From: Amblyomma americanum
Lineage: Eukaryota > Arthropoda > Arachnida > Ixodida > Ixodidae
DNA length: 64,000 nucleotides
Assembly: GCF_052857255.1 (NCBI RefSeq)
Contig: NC_135497.1
Location: 551,409,531-551,473,530 of the forward strand
Direction of reading: 5' to 3'
The stretch's first letter is position 1; every line of letters starts with the position of its first letter. A program made the translations under genes and the position numbers. Of the stretch, positions 11,237-21,727 are shown in pieces. The notes beneath the pieces were generated by a model. The model made no database searches. It had not been told where the DNA came from and saw only the letters and a program-made list of their open reading frames with translations.

Positions 11237-12028
11237 TCAGGTGCAGTTGGTCTTCCAGTCGCGCACTGTACATGCGTTTGTTCCCACTGCTCCAAGGCAG
11301 GAGTGGAGACGTTGGGAACCATCGGATTGAGTCGGCAGTCCCAGGCGAGAGGCAAAGTATGGGTTTGTCGTGGCACCGCGGGCATGTGGAGGGACGTAGA
11401 GTGGGGTGCATTTTGTGGTGTAATTGGAGATCGGGAGAGGTGTTTGTAATTGGCGCCTGTAAACGTACTGTAGGCAAGTGAGCCGTGAATGCGCGGTTGG
11501 AAGACGCGCTCGCGTGCCTCGGCAATATTCGAGTACATCGATGTAAGTTGAGGATACTGGCACTGTGTCCGTTGCTCTGGTAGACACTCGGTTGGTAAGA
11601 GCTCGAGCTTGGGCATCAGCTGCAATGTTGCCGGCCAATCCATCCTGTTCCAGAGTCCAAGTTATGCTGTGCGTGTCCAGGTCCTCGATAATGTTGCCTA
11701 AGACCCGGAGGGTACGTTTGTGCAGCCAGCCCTTAAGACAGTTGCACGCAGCCTCTTGGCAGTCTGTAAAAATTCGTACACAACGACCACTGCGTGCCCC
11801 GACGGCCAGGAAAAGCGTGATGGTGACCTCCTCTGGTTTCGTTGTGGTGCAGGCGAGGATAGTGACAGCGGCGCTGAAGTGGTGGTTTGCGTGTAGAAGC
11901 GCTGACGACATCTCATGCCGTCGCCCATAGCTGATGACGTTGACTTAGCGGCAATGGACGTTTGCGCCGTAACGACGATGAAGCATCTTGATTAGAGTGG
12001 TGCGACGCCCCGGCTGGAGGGTTGGGTG
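11237..12028 (-). pseudogene. RNase H domain and C-terminus of the I-group LINE
   Basis: Read right to left: HPTLQPGRRTT (the basic stretch that precedes RNase H in this group), then VRIFTDCQEAACNCLKGWL, the strand carrying the second catalytic aspartate, then ITWTLEQDGLAGNIAADAQA, where the usual H-x-GL-GN-AD motif has lost its histidine (EQDGLAGN). The first catalytic aspartate region lies in a frame-broken stretch near 11915-11945. RNase H removes RNA from the hybrid during integration. The C-terminal tail to 11237 has scattered cysteines and histidines. Frameshifts make it a pseudogene. Confidence 0.75.
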
Positions 12029-12032
12029 CATG
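12029..12032. repeat. Target-site duplication CATG of element D, left copy
   Basis: CATG at 12029-12032 abuts the left LTR of D, and the same four bases at 30051-30054 abut the right LTR. Confidence 0.75.
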
Positions 12033-12180
12033 TGTGGTAGGAAGTTCACATTTATTGGAGTCCCGATAGCCGCGGCTGGTGAGTCGGCGGAACGGGCTGT
12101 TGACGGTGCTGGCCAGGCCGGTTGTGGAAAACGTTCTGAACTTCGCAAGCCAGGTCGCGCTCCAAGCTTCATCTTCATCA
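12033..12180 (-). repeat. Element D 3' LTR (left)
   Basis: Aligns with 29874-30021: shared blocks include gagtcccgatagccgcggct and gaaaacgttctgaac. The inner edge differs from the other LTR: about 27 bp present at 30024-30050 have no counterpart here, where a purine tract on the minus strand (complement of ctcccccctagc, 12184-12195) adjoins instead. So the inner end is deleted or diverged. Confidence 0.75.
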
Positions 12181-13565
12181 GCGATGCTCCCCCCCTAGCG
12201 CAATGCGCGATAAAAGGAAAAAAACGGTATGTACAAGTTTGTACAGGTGAATCAAGTCCAGGACACGGTTAGCTTCGTGAAGGCCGCCGGGTGGCGAAAC
12301 AAACTCAGGCGGTCGAGCCTGGCTGCTGCGCAAAGGGCGAGGGGAGCCAAAAGATGGGGATGATGACTTAAGGAACAGGCGGGAGAAGTCGAGGAAAAGG
12401 AGTCGAGTCAGGCGTGCTGCAGTCGGAAGGTCTACTGGTGGGGCCGCCAGCTGGGTTGAAGCGGGCCGGAAAATGTCATCGCAGAAAATGCACCAGGGGC
12501 GTGAGTTACAGGCGATATGGGTTTTGCGCTGTCCCAGCGGGTGCAGGCGAAGGGATGGCGTGCAGAAACCGCTGCCGTAGAAGAGGAGGGTGTGCTTCAG
12601 CCGCTGGAGACGGTGAAATGACGGCACACGAGACTGTGCTGGAGGTCTGCTGCGTGGGACTAGGGCTGCCTTGCAGGAAAGTGGTCGAAATGGTCGACGA
12701 GGTGCCGCGGCTTTATGCAAAAACGAGCTCACTGTGGCAGTGGGACGGGTGGCTGGGGGCACAAGAAGCAAATCCGGGAAGTTGTCGGAATGGCACGCAT
12801 ACGGTAGGGCTGTCTCGCTTGTCGCGGAGGCACTGGCACTGGTGAAGGCGCCAAGTAGACAGGAATGTGTGGCAGGAGTTGCGGGTGACGCGTGAGGTAC
12901 GACAAGGTCCTCGGGTGGCGTGCATGCGGGCCTCGCGACAGGAATGACAGTTGTGCTCACTGTGGTTGGGCTTGAGGGAGCAGGCGAACTTGCGGCTGAA
13001 AGCGAGGCCGCGCCCGGGTCGAAGGGTGCTGCCGGTGATGGCCGAAGGGTAGGCGCCACAGCTGGGAAGCAGGGCTGGGCAGGAGGCGCCGTGAAACGGG
13101 AGATCATAGGTGGATGGCTGTCCAAAGGGGCCGGTGAAGTAAATTTGAGAGAGACCGGGGTGTAGTTTAAGCCAGCTGGTTGAGAAGGTTGGCAAGAGAC
13201 TGGCGCGTCCTCGCGTGGCACTTGCCGAACCGTGGATGGGGGCTCATTCGGTGGCGGCGACAGTGGAGAGACCGGTGTCTGGAGGGGCGCCGACGTAGGA
13301 GCGGGCGGAGGGAAAATCGAAACAGCTCGGTTAGGAAATGCGGCCAGGGGTGGTGGTTCGAGTGGCGCCGCAGTTTCTGAGTCTGGAACAGGAGCGCAGA
13401 GAGTCGTCGGAAGCTCGAAGCCAAAAAACGCCGTCAGGCCCTTCTTGAAGTGGGCGTATATCTCGGGGCCAGGAGACGGCAACCGCAGCTGTGCCAGGAG
13501 ATCGAGTGGGAGTTCGCGGCTGGCGTGCTGATAACGCAGCAGCTGGCTGCACATGTTGCTGATAT
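12178..13565 (-). pseudogene. Element D gag, C-terminal part (proline-rich)
   Basis: Open from the ATAT duplication leftwards: ISNMCSQLLRYQHASRELP, then a segment like capsid C-terminal helices (PEIYAHFKKGLTAFFGFEL) and then about 250 residues very rich in proline, serine and alanine. Near the end it has CNSRPWCIFCDD, a cysteine cluster but not a classic zinc knuckle. Retroviral-type gag proteins form the particle that packages element RNA. The 458-codon frame ends at the LTR. Its N-terminal part lies 16 kb away at 29596-29860 because element A sits between them. Confidence 0.7.
13562..13565. repeat. Target-site duplication ATAT of element A, left copy
   Basis: ATAT at 13562-13565 precedes the 5' LTR of A, and ATAT at 29592-29595 follows its 3' LTR. 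Joining the flanks at one ATAT restores the D gag reading frame (HFHI continuing into SNMC). Confidence 0.85.
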
Positions 13566-13984
13566 TGACACGCGTACTTATCTCTATCGGGCGACCACGT
13601 TTCGCCGCCTAACAAGTGTTATCGCACAGCGCGGGACGCGCCGGCATCTATCCGAAGGTTCTGGCAAGTCATCGATGCTTATATTCGCTGTCTGTTGTAG
13701 ACGAACCTTATGTTATCTGAATTCATCACCTGACGCGTATGGTGTAGAACTTTGTGGAAGGCACGTGGGTCCCAACGATTAGTCTGGAACATTAGACGGC
13801 TGCGATATAACAGCCGACGCGCTTGACCCGCGGATCAGATTTTCGACGATCGCCGACCGTGTTCGCCGCTACAGTTGTGCTGTAAGTGTAGCCTCTTTTT
13901 GTGGGCACAGGTTCACCCAATAAAAGTTAGTTTTCTCTTTCACAGTATTGCTACTGTGTTCTTTAACGTCACCACCACGTGACA
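13566..13984 (+). repeat. Element A 5' LTR
   Basis: Starts TGACACG and ends CGTGACA. A TATA-like gatataac at about 13804-13811 and AATAAA at 13919-13924 give plausible promoter and polyadenylation signals. It matches 29174-29591 along its whole length with about 20 substitutions and one or two single-base indels by eye. Confidence 0.9.
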
Positions 13985-14004
13985 TCTGGTGGAGGTGCTT
14001 CTTT
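13985..14004 (+). other. Element A primer-binding-site position
   Basis: The sequence tctggtggaggtgctt follows the LTR directly, where a tRNA primer-binding site is expected. I could not assign the tRNA. Confidence 0.4.
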
Positions 14005-14013
14005 TTTTTGTTC

Positions 14014-15274
14014 ATGTACCGGACGCCCCCGTCAAGCAGAGATCCAAGCCCGGACTGCAAAGAGAACACCAACGTAGTCCTGGACAATCGAGCAAGCCGC
14101 CGTCTTCAACAGCTGCCCCCGGAGCACGGACTTCTACCTGCGAAGACCAAGAAGATTGTGGCCGAGGCAACCCCAATGGCAGCCCCAGCTTCCCCCGTCG
14201 TGCTGCAGCAGCCCAGGGAACCTCCGACGTTCCGCGGTTCCACATTTGAGGACCCGGAAAGCTGGCTGGAAACGTATGAGAGGGTCGCTACGTTTAACAG
14301 CTGGGCAAGCGATGATAAGCTGCGGCATGTCTATTTCGCATTGGAGGACGCCGCCAGGATGTGGTTCGAGAATCGAGAAGCCACCTTGACGACGTGGGAC
14401 CTGGTCCGAAGCAGCTGCATGCAAACATTTACAAGCGTACTGCGAATAGAGCGAGCCCAAGCTCTACTGGATACCAGAGCGCAGCTGCCGAATGAGACGA
14501 TCGCAATCTTCACTGAGGAAATGAGCCATCTGTTCCGCCACGCCGACCCGGAAATGTCCGGAGAAGAAACTCCGCCTACTGATGCGTGGTGTAAAGGAGG
14601 AACTTTTCGGCGCAATGATACGAAGCCCACCGACGGCCGTAGAAGAGTTCCTTCATGAGGCCACCAGCATTGAGAAGACACTCGAAATGCGGTACCGACC
14701 ATTCAACGGCCGCGCGAACTCGACAAACTACGCCGGAGTTCAGTTACTGGCCACCGACGACCTGCGCGAGACCATCAGGGCAGTCTTACGAGAGGAGCTT
14801 CAAAGGATCTTCCCTTCATCGCAACCTCAAGTGGCCTCAGTCGCCGAAATTGTCAAAGAAGTCCAGCGATCACTGGGAGTTCCCGAGGCACAACCACAAT
14901 TATCGCAGCCCCAGCCAGAAGCGATGACCTACGCCGCCGTCGCCCGCCGTCAAGGTCCCCGTCCACGACCGCGCCAGGACCCTGTAACGCCGCAATTCCG
15001 TCGACCACCGCCGCCGCCGCCAACACGCCCACCCGTCGACCGGCGCAGCTACCCGAGGAAGACCGACGTTTGGCGCGCTCCTGACCACCGCCCACTCTGC
15101 TACCACTGCGGGGAAGCCAGCAATGTGTACCGCCAATGCCTATACCGCGACCTGGGATTTCGAGGGTTCGCCGTGGACGCACCGTGCCCTCGGGAAGGCG
15201 AACGCCATCGTTACATCGCCGACTACCTCGCCGCTACTCAGTGGAGCCCTCGACGGCCGTCCCGGTCGCCGTAA
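14014..15274 (+). pseudogene. Element A gag (capsid and zinc knuckle), frameshifted
   Basis: Starts at the ATG at 14014 (MYRTPPSSRDP), the first in frame after the LTR. Residues about 75-180 show the retrotransposon gag capsid core: PPTFRGSTFEDPESWLETYE, then WFENREATLTTWDLV. The frame shifts near 14565-14580 and continues at 14582-15274 with the gag C-terminus (TAVEEFLHEATSIEKTLEMR). A proline and arginine-rich nucleocapsid follows, with the zinc knuckle CYHCGEASNVYRQC. In the knuckle the usual histidine is asparagine, so zinc binding is probably lost. Element B is inserted shortly after, at 15344/15345. Confidence 0.85.
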
Positions 15275-15340
15275 CCAGGCCGCTACCTCTCGCCGCAGCG
15301 CCGTCCATACACTGGCCCAGCACGGGGCCGCTCTGCGAGC

Positions 15341-15344
15341 CCAT
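15341..15344. repeat. Target-site duplication CCAT of element B, left copy
   Basis: CCAT at 15341-15344 and at 20436-20439 flank element B directly. Confidence 0.85.
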
Positions 15345-15711
15345 TGTTACGTCTCGCCTACGACGCGCGGTATAGCCGGCGCGGATGCAACGGACGCCGC
15401 GGCTTCGTTCAAAGTGGCGGTCATTTTGGGCCCGTTCATCGCTGCCGCAACGCCTCCCGCCAAGCGCGTCCAGGCAGGTTTCAGTGCCACGTGTCGTCGT
15501 GCGTGCGTGTGTGTGTGTGCATGTTGGTGCCCACGCTTGTCAAAGCGCGGCAGCCGGGGAGAGGAGCTCCCCAACTGGGAGGCGAAGAGGTCTGACCGGC
15601 GCCGGCCCGGCGGACGCGCACGTCACGTCTGAACATGTTCAAGCGTCGCCGTATCGGACGCCTCTTCCCAAGCCGTTCCTTCTTGCCCTCGACTCCGTGG
15701 GTATAAAGGGA

Positions 15712-15717
15712 GCTGCC
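15712..15717 (+). promoter_or_regulatory. TATA box in element B 5' LTR
   Basis: TATAAA within gtgggtataaagggagctg, about 85 bp upstream of the AATAAA. It is conserved at 20219-20224 in the other LTR and is the likely RNA polymerase II promoter of the element. Confidence 0.7.
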
Positions 15718-15797
15718 CCGGACGCCAACGAGAGACTTCCGATTTCTTCCTTCGAGTAACGTGGTCGCCCTGACCGGCTGCTCTTTTGCGATGCCAG

Positions 15798-15803
15798 AAT
15801 AAA
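15798..15803 (+). terminator. Polyadenylation signal in element B 5' LTR
   Basis: AATAAA in ccagaataaacaagttg, followed by a GT-rich stretch. The same sequence lies in the 3' LTR at about 20314, where it would act on the full-length transcript. Confidence 0.65.
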
Positions 15804-15918
15804 CAAGTTGTTCTGTTGCCAGTCGACTCATCCTTTGCCGGGACCTTCGGATGTTTCCAGCTTTGCCCCAGGCCGCCAGGCCAACGCTACCCTTGGGGCT
15901 TGCAACCCATTTGCAACA

Positions 15919-16232
15919 ACTGGTTGCCAGCGGTGGGATCGCGACAACGGAGGCCAGCAGCGAAGATATGCGTTCAACTGTATGCTGAGCAGCGCAACGA
16001 CCATCCGGGAGCAGTGCAACGAGCCCTGTGTGATGACTGGTTGCCTGCAGCGGAACGACTGCGCTGAATTCTTGGCTGCGAGGTTTGGTGAGTGCGGGAC
16101 TTTCTTCTTCTGAGTTTTGCCAGGCTTTTGTTAGTGTCAGAAACAGAGCTGGTAATTGTGTTGTCGTTGCTGCCGGGTTAGTTTGCGGCAAGACAATAGT
16201 AGGCAGTAGAGAAAGCAGCATTCGGAGCAGCC
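15919..16232 (+). other. Element B primer-binding site and leader
   Basis: actggttgccagcggtggga directly follows the LTR at the primer-binding position; the tRNA is not assigned. A related stretch, gactggttgcctgcagcgg, recurs at about 16034-16052. The leader is non-coding up to the gag ATG at 16233. Confidence 0.5.
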
Positions 16233-17699
16233 ATGGATTTGAAGTCGTTGCGCAAACCGAAATTGCTGGAGCTTGCAAGAGAGTTGGGTCTGGATGTCTC
16301 AGACAAACTCAGAAAACCAGAACTGCTAAGGGCTATTCTTGAGTTGGAGGCTGAGGATGACAAGCTGTTGGAATGCCTTGAGACCATTGAGGAGAGGGAG
16401 CAAAAAGAGAAAGACGAGCGCGAACGTAAAGAGCAAAAAGAGAAAGACGAGCGCGAACGTAAAGAACAAAAAGATAAAGAGAAAGAAGAGCGCGCTTTGG
16501 AAATGAAGCGTCTCGAGGTAGAGATGGAACGCGCTCGTAATGGAAGTCAGGCACACGGTGCAGGAGAACGAGTATCGTTCAAAATGACTGACCTGATGCG
16601 GCCGTTTAAGCTTGGAGAGGACATTGGTTTGTTCCTGGTTAACTTTGAGCGAACGTGCGAGAAGCAGGGGTTCTCTCGGGAAACGTGGCCACAGCGCTTG
16701 CTCACTTTGTTACCCGGCGAGGCGGCCGACGTAGTCGCTCGCTTGAAGAGAGAGGAGGCAGAGGATTTCGACCAAGTGAAATCGAGTCTGCTAAAAAAGT
16801 ACAGGCTGTCAGCGGAGGCGTTCCGTCGGAAGTTTCGGGAAAATGAAAAAGGCAGAAGTGAGTCATATACAGAGTTTGCCTACAGGCATATGTCAAACAT
16901 GCAGGAGTGGCTCAAAGAAGAGAAAGCGTTTGGTGACCACGAGAAAATTCTGCAGTGTTTCGGGCTAGAACAGTTTTATAGTCGGTTACCTGAGAACGTG
17001 CGGTACTGGGTCTTGGATAGGCCAGACGTTAGTACAGTGGCTAAAGCCGCCGAGCTAGCCGAGGAGTTCGTGACGCGTCGGGCTCGCGGAGCTAAGGACG
17101 GTCAAAAGGGTGAATTTGGCTCCAAGTCTGAGAGGCCGAAGTTCACACCCATGAGAGCAAGGGGGGACACACGTAGTGCGGATGCGAGTGAAAGCAGTCC
17201 GACCGAACGTAAGGAGACGGCGGCAGCCGAAGCCGAACGCAGAAAGCGGTTCGAGAGGGGGCAAGCGCGCGTGTGTTATACGTGCCAGAAGCCGGGTCAC
17301 TTTTCGGCGCAGTGTCCAGAAACAAAAAGAGAAGTCGTGTGTTTGTCATTATGTAGCACTGACGAGAACATGAAGCTTCTCGAGCCTTACATGCGAGACT
17401 TCCTCGTGAACGGGAAAGAGTGCCGAGTGCTTCGTGATTCCGCAGCTACAATGGATGTAGTTCACCCCTCTTACGTAGAACCCGATATGTTCACGGGCGA
17501 GTGCGCATGGATCAAGCAAGCCTTGGAAGCTCATAACGTGTTTCTGCCCGTAGCAAAAGTGCTTATTGAAGGACCTTTCGGAGCACTTGAGACGGAGGCC
17601 GTAGTGTCATCTATGCTGCCCCCCACCCCCCCAGTACCCGTACCTATTTTCGAACAGGTCCGATCACCTCCTGCGCGAGAAGGGGCTTTTGTTTGGTGA
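16233..17699 (+). CDS. Element B gag with protease-like C-terminus
   Basis: An intact 488-codon frame starting MDLKSLRKPKLLELARELGL, which resembles an N-terminal SAP-type nucleic-acid-binding helix pair. Residues about 55-95 form a highly charged helix with two 33-nt tandem units (16398-16463) repeating EQKEKDERERK. Residues about 110-270 hold a capsid-like region, including FLVNFERTCEKQGFSRETWP and LTLLPGEAADVV, similar to the SCAN-like capsid of Gmr1-type gag. The zinc knuckle is CYTCQKPGHFSAQC (C-x2-C-x4-H-x4-C). Downstream, LRDSAATMDVVHPSYV sits where an aspartic protease active site is expected, with D-S-A in place of D-S/T-G. It lies 314 bp after the LTR and is followed, one frame over, by the polymerase. 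Confidence 0.88.
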   Translation: MDLKSLRKPKLLELARELGLDVSDKLRKPELLRAILELEAEDDKLLECLETIEEREQKEKDERERKEQKEKDERERKEQKDKEKEERALEMKRLEVEMERARNGSQAHGAGERVSFKMTDLMRPFKLGEDIGLFLVNFERTCEKQGFSRETWPQRLLTLLPGEAADVVARLKREEAEDFDQVKSSLLKKYRLSAEAFRRKFRENEKGRSESYTEFAYRHMSNMQEWLKEEKAFGDHEKILQCFGLEQFYSRLPENVRYWVLDRPDVSTVAKAAELAEEFVTRRARGAKDGQKGEFGSKSERPKFTPMRARGDTRSADASESSPTERKETAAAEAERRKRFERGQARVCYTCQKPGHFSAQCPETKREVVCLSLCSTDENMKLLEPYMRDFLVNGKECRVLRDSAATMDVVHPSYVEPDMFTGECAWIKQALEAHNVFLPVAKVLIEGPFGALETEAVVSSMLPPTPPVPVPIFEQVRSPPAREGAFVW

Positions 17700-19377
17700 G
17701 GCTAGCGTTCAGGCCTTGACCAGATCGAGAGTTCGGGAGCTCGCTGCAAAGGCGGTAGTTGCGGGGCCGACGTTGTCGAACAATGAGAAACGGTCGGAGG
17801 CGCAGCAAGCTGATATTCAGAGCACGTCCGAACTGAATAAAATTGAGCCTGTAGCGTTGAAGGCACCAGGTACTGGAGAGGAAATGCCCGACACGGGAAA
17901 GTTAGAAGAGCTTCCGGTCGAGCTTCCGGGAATAGGCTCAGTGACGAACAGGGAAGACACTGATCAGGTCATTAGTGACTTATTCAGTAAAGCACCGCTG
18001 TCGCCTGAGCAGAAAACCGACCTACACCAACTGTTACAAGAGTTTCAAGGTCAGTTCTCTAAGAGGCCTGGTAGGACTTCTGTCCTTACTCATGATATAG
18101 AACTTACCTCCCCAGAGCCAGTACGATCCAAGGCGTACCGGGTGTCACCCCGCCAGCGCGATATTATGGAGGCTGAGGTAAAGAAAATGCTACAGCTCGG
18201 AGTTATTGAAGCGGGTGAGAGTGATTATACCTCCCTTTTGATTTTAGTTGAGGTACCGGGCAAGGAACCTCGTCCTTGCGTCGACTACCGCAGGCTTAAT
18301 TCCATCACTAAGGATCAAATTTATCCGATCCCTAACATCGACGAGCGCCTTGAGAAAGTTAGTAGCGCTCAGTTTATTTCCCCCCTAGATCTTGTCAGGG
18401 GTTATTGGCAGGTTCCACTTACAGAAGAGGCTAGTAGGTATGCGGCGTTCATTTCACCAATGGGAATATTCCGTCCTGAAGTTTTGAGTTTTGGTTTGAA
18501 GAACGCGCCATACTGCTTTTCAAGCCTCATGGACAAAGTGTTGCGGGGACAGGAAGAATTCGCTTTACCGTATTTAGACGACGTAGCAATATTCTCCGCA
18601 TCCTGGTCTGAGCATATGGCACACTTGCGGGCAGTGCTAACCCGCCTGCGCGAAGCGGGCTTGACAGTCAAGGCTCCCAAGTGCCAATTAGCACAGGCCG
18701 AGGTTGTCTACCTCGGTCACGTAATTGGACAGGGTCGTCGCCGCCCCTCTGAAATAAAGGTGGCCGCTGTGCGAGACTTCCCGCACCCGCGCACGAAGAC
18801 CGATATTCGGTCGTTCTTAGGTGTCGCCGGCTACTATCAGAGGTACATCCCCAGGTAACCTGATATCGCGGCTCCCCTGACGGATGCTCTAAGAAAAACA
18901 GAGCCCCAAACAGTCGTCTGGAGCGAGACAAAGGAAAGAGCTTTTAGCGCCCTAAAGAGCGCCCTAACAAGCCAGCCTGTGCTACGATCGCCAGACTATA
19001 CAAAAGGGTTTGTTGTTCAGTGCGATGCTAGTGAGCGAGGCATGGGCGTTGTACTGTGCCAAAGGGACAATGGAGAAGTGGAACACCCCGTCCTGTATGA
19101 TAGTCGTAAGCTGACCTGTCGTGAGCAGGCGTACAGCGCCACCGAGAAAGAGTGTGCGTGTCTCGTGTGGGCCGTTAGGAAATTGTCATGCTACCTAGCC
19201 GGCTCGAGGTTTATCATTGAGACGGACCACTGCCCTCTCCAATGGCTGCATACCATCTCTCCCAAAAATGGCCGCCTCCTGCGCTGGAGCCTCGCTTTGC
19301 AACAATATTCCTTTGAGGTGCGTTACAAAAAGGGGAGTCTCAACGGTAACGCCGATGGCTTAAGTCGAAGCTCCTAA
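17698..19377 (+). pseudogene. Element B reverse transcriptase and RNase H, one internal stop
   Basis: After a spacer (about 130 codons), RPCVDYRRLNSITKDQ, ISPLDLVRGYWQVPL, SFGLKNAPYCFSSLMDKVL and ALPYLDDVAIFSASW give the reverse-transcriptase motifs, including catalytic YLDD. RSFLGVAGYYQRYIPR is followed by TAA at 18856-18858, after which the same frame continues through the RNase H: VVQCDASERGMGVVLCQ, the E in ATEKECACLVWAV, TDHCPLQWL, and ends NADGLSRSS. A single nonsense mutation therefore separates two otherwise intact domains. One or two motif residues differ from the consensus (SPLDL for the usual STLDL type). No integrase follows. Confidence 0.88.
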
Positions 19378-19857
19378 AGTAGGAATCCGCCTCAAAGTTG
19401 TTTGTTACTGATGTTTTCTTCCTGAGGCAGGAGTTTTAACATATTGCTGTTGTTTAGTGTTTCAAAGTGATTATGTGCTTTCTAGTGCAATTTTCCAATT
19501 TGTGGACGCGTTCTGAGTGCTGCTTGACTACTGTAAGGAACTAGGCAGTAGTATAAAAGGGGAAAGAGCCTGGCAGAGCTTAGTGAGGGTTGTCTCGTGC
19601 TTGCTGACTGAGCGGTTGCGTTTCGGCGTAGTTCTAACGCTTGCTGGGAACGAGAACAAAAATGGCAACTCTCCCGAAGTCACTTTGCAGTGTCCTGTGT
19701 GATCCTGAACATGAGAACGAGGCCTTCTCTGTGCGCTGCGCTCAAGCAACGTCGAGGGACGACCGGTTTCGATTATGAGCATCATCGAGCTACATCCCTC
19801 TGGACAGCGGATGCAGTCCCCTGACCATCGGGATCTCCTTCTCCCGGCGGGGCGGTC
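19378..19857 (+). other. Element B 3' untranslated region and polypurine tract
   Basis: No integrase or other domain is visible. A second TATA-like tagtataaaagg lies at about 19550. cggcggggcggtc at 19845-19857 abuts the 3' LTR and is the likely plus-strand primer. Confidence 0.65.
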
Positions 19858-20435
19858 TGTTACGTCTCGCCTACGACGCGCGGTATAGCCGGCGCGGATG
19901 CAACGGACGCCGCGGCTTCGTTCAAAGTGGCGGTCATTTTGGGCCCGTTCATCGCTGCCGCAACGCCTCCCGCCAAGCGCGTCCAGGCAGGTTTCAGTGC
20001 CACGTGTCGTCGTGCGTGCGTGTGTGTGTGTGTGTGCATGTTGGTGCCCACGCTTGTCAAAGCGCGGCAGCCGGGGAGAGGAGCTCCCCAACTGGGAGGA
20101 GAGGAGGTCTGACCGGCGCCGGCCCGGCGGACGCGCACGTCACGTCTGAACATGTTCAAGCGTCGCCGTATCGGACGCCTCTTCCAAAGCCGTTCCTTCT
20201 TGCCCTCGACTCCGTGGGTATAAAGGGAGCTGCCCCGGACGCCAACGAGAGACTTCCGATTTCTTCCTTCGAGTAACGTGGTCGCCCTGACCGGCTGCTC
20301 TTTTGCGATGCCAGAATAAACAAGTTGTTCTGTTGCCAGTCGACTCATCCTTTGCCGGGACCTTCGGATGTTTCCAGCTTTGCCCCAGGCCGCCAGGCCA
20401 ACGCTACCCTTGGGGCTTGCAACCCTTTTGCAACA
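19858..20435 (+). repeat. Element B 3' LTR
   Basis: Nearly identical to 15345-15918. The GT microsatellite is four bases longer (about 20018-20036). TATAAA at 20219-20224 and the AATAAA are conserved. CCAT of the duplicated target follows. Confidence 0.92.
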
Positions 20436-20473
20436 CCATATCCGGAAAACTAAAAGCAGCAACCGATGGAGGT

Positions 20474-20781
20474 CCCGCCGCGGTGGCTGAGTGGTTAGGA
20501 CGCTCGACTACTGATCCGGAGCTCCCGGGTTCGAACCCGACCGCGGTGGCTGCATTTTTATGGACGAAAAACGCTAAGGCGGCCGTGTGCTGTGCGATGT
20601 CAGTGCACGTTAAAGATCCCCAGGTGGTCGACATTATTCCTGAGCCCTCCACTACGGCACCTCCTTCTTCCTTTCTTCTTTCACTTCCTTCCTTATCCCT
20701 TCCCTTACAGCGCGGTTCAGGTGTCCAGCTATATATGAGACAGATACTGCGCCTTTTCCTTTCCCCAGAAAAACAATTATT
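20474..20781 (+). mobile_element. tRNA-derived SINE, long-tail form, inserted in element A
   Basis: Begins cccgccgcggtggctgagtgg with an A-box-like ggctgagtggttagg and a B-box-like ggttcgaaccc. The conserved body contains gcgatgtcagtgcacgttaa, then a pyrimidine-rich stretch and a tail with ggtgtcc. It is flanked by agcaaccgatggaggt (20458-20473) and agcaagcgattgaggt (20782-20797), a 16-bp TSD with two mismatches. Ixodid ticks carry abundant SINEs of this build (the Ruka type); assignment by memory of the family only. It sits between gag and pol of A. Confidence 0.88.
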
Positions 20782-20797
20782 AGCAAGCGATTGAGGT

Positions 20798-21727
20798 GCG
20801 GTTGTTGTTCATCGATCTGACGAAAATCCTCCGCCGCCGACGAAGACGACGCAGAGACAATCTCGACGACATAATAACGACACGCCGCCGTCCCGACGAA
20901 GTCAGGAAGCCAAGACTACACCGACGAAAGACGACTTGACGACGCAACGTTCCAACTTCAGTTCAACACGACGCAGCCGTGATCCGGCACTAAGACCTAA
21001 CTTCAACGCCAGACAAAGAACCACCGACCTCGACGTGCTTCTCTACGGCCACGCAGTTACCGCCTTAGTGGACACAGGGGCTGATTACTCCGTAAGGAGT
21101 GGACACATCTCCGCCCAGTTGAAGAAAGTTAAGACCGCATGGGAAGGCCCTCAAATTCGGACCGCTGGAGGACACCTCATCACGCCGACTGGAATCTTCA
21201 CGGCAAGAATAACCATTCATGACCGCACTTACCCTGCCACCTTCGTTGTCATCCAACAGTGTTCACGAGACGTCATCCTCAGTATGGATTTCCTGAACCA
21301 ACACGGCGCAGTCATCGACCTGAAGTCGAAGTCAATAACGCTGTCGGAAGATAAAGCGATTCCGCCGGAGAGCCCTCGTAGTCACCACGCCTTGAGTGTG
21401 CTCGAACATCAAGTGAGCATCCCGCCTCGCTCCAGCATTGTTATTTCGGTCGGCACCGAAATACCCGCTGACGTAGAAGGTGTCATCGAAGGCGACCAAC
21501 GTCTACTGCTAGACCGTGAAATTTGCGTCGCAAGAGGGATCGCTCGACTGCATGGAGGGAAAACTGAAGTGTTGCTGACAAACTTCAGCCAGGAGATCAA
21601 GCACATCAACATGGGCACGACGATCGCGTACATCGAGGAAATTCTGGAAACCAGTAATGCGTTTGTCCTCGGATTCCGCCGCATCTACCCCGACGACCAT
21701 GGTTCCCGAACCAGACTACGACATTAA
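20798..21727 (+). pseudogene. Element A protease region of pol
   Basis: The frame is open upstream of an aspartic protease: TALVDTGADYSVRSG with catalytic DTGA at 21071-21082, FVVIQQCSRDVILSMDFLNQ (flap and C-terminal strands) and a linker of about 100 residues. Retroviral-type protease cleaves the Gag-Pol polyprotein. The frame ends at 21727 in an out-of-frame run (RIYPDDHGSRTRLRH), while the true sequence continues in the next frame from about 21690 (PTTMVPEPDYDINPSLP). So there is a single-base indel near 21690. Confidence 0.85.

Larger units (their letters stand above)
15345..15918 (+). repeat. Element B 5' LTR
   Basis: Starts TGTTACG and ends TTGCAACA. Differs from 19858-20435 by a shorter GT microsatellite (about 15505-15520) and about five substitutions by eye, so the insertion is young. 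The U3 region contains a TATA box and the R/U5 region a polyadenylation signal, listed separately. Confidence 0.92.
15345..20435 (+). mobile_element. Element B: integrase-less Ty3/gypsy (Gmr1-like) retrotransposon
   Basis: A 5.09-kb element with near-identical LTRs of 574 and 578 bp, flanked by CCAT. The coding part holds an intact 488-codon gag-protease frame (16233-17699) and a reverse transcriptase-RNase H frame (17698-19377) with one internal stop. No integrase motif (HHCC zinc finger or DDE core) is present in the 480 bp between RNase H and the 3' LTR, nor between protease and reverse transcriptase. In Gmr1-like gypsy elements integrase precedes the reverse transcriptase; the spacer there is only about 500 bp in this copy, so an internal deletion is the likely cause. 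It inserted into gag of element A. Confidence 0.85.

Noticed and set aside
12414..13531. Plus-strand glycine-rich frames opposite the D gag
   Set aside because: They are complements of the proline-rich gag coding strand and have no motif of their own.
15344..15575. Frames on both strands within the LTRs of element B (also at 19860-20150)
   Set aside because: They lie entirely in the LTR, duplicate between the two LTRs, and contain the GT microsatellite translated as repeated CV/TH residues.
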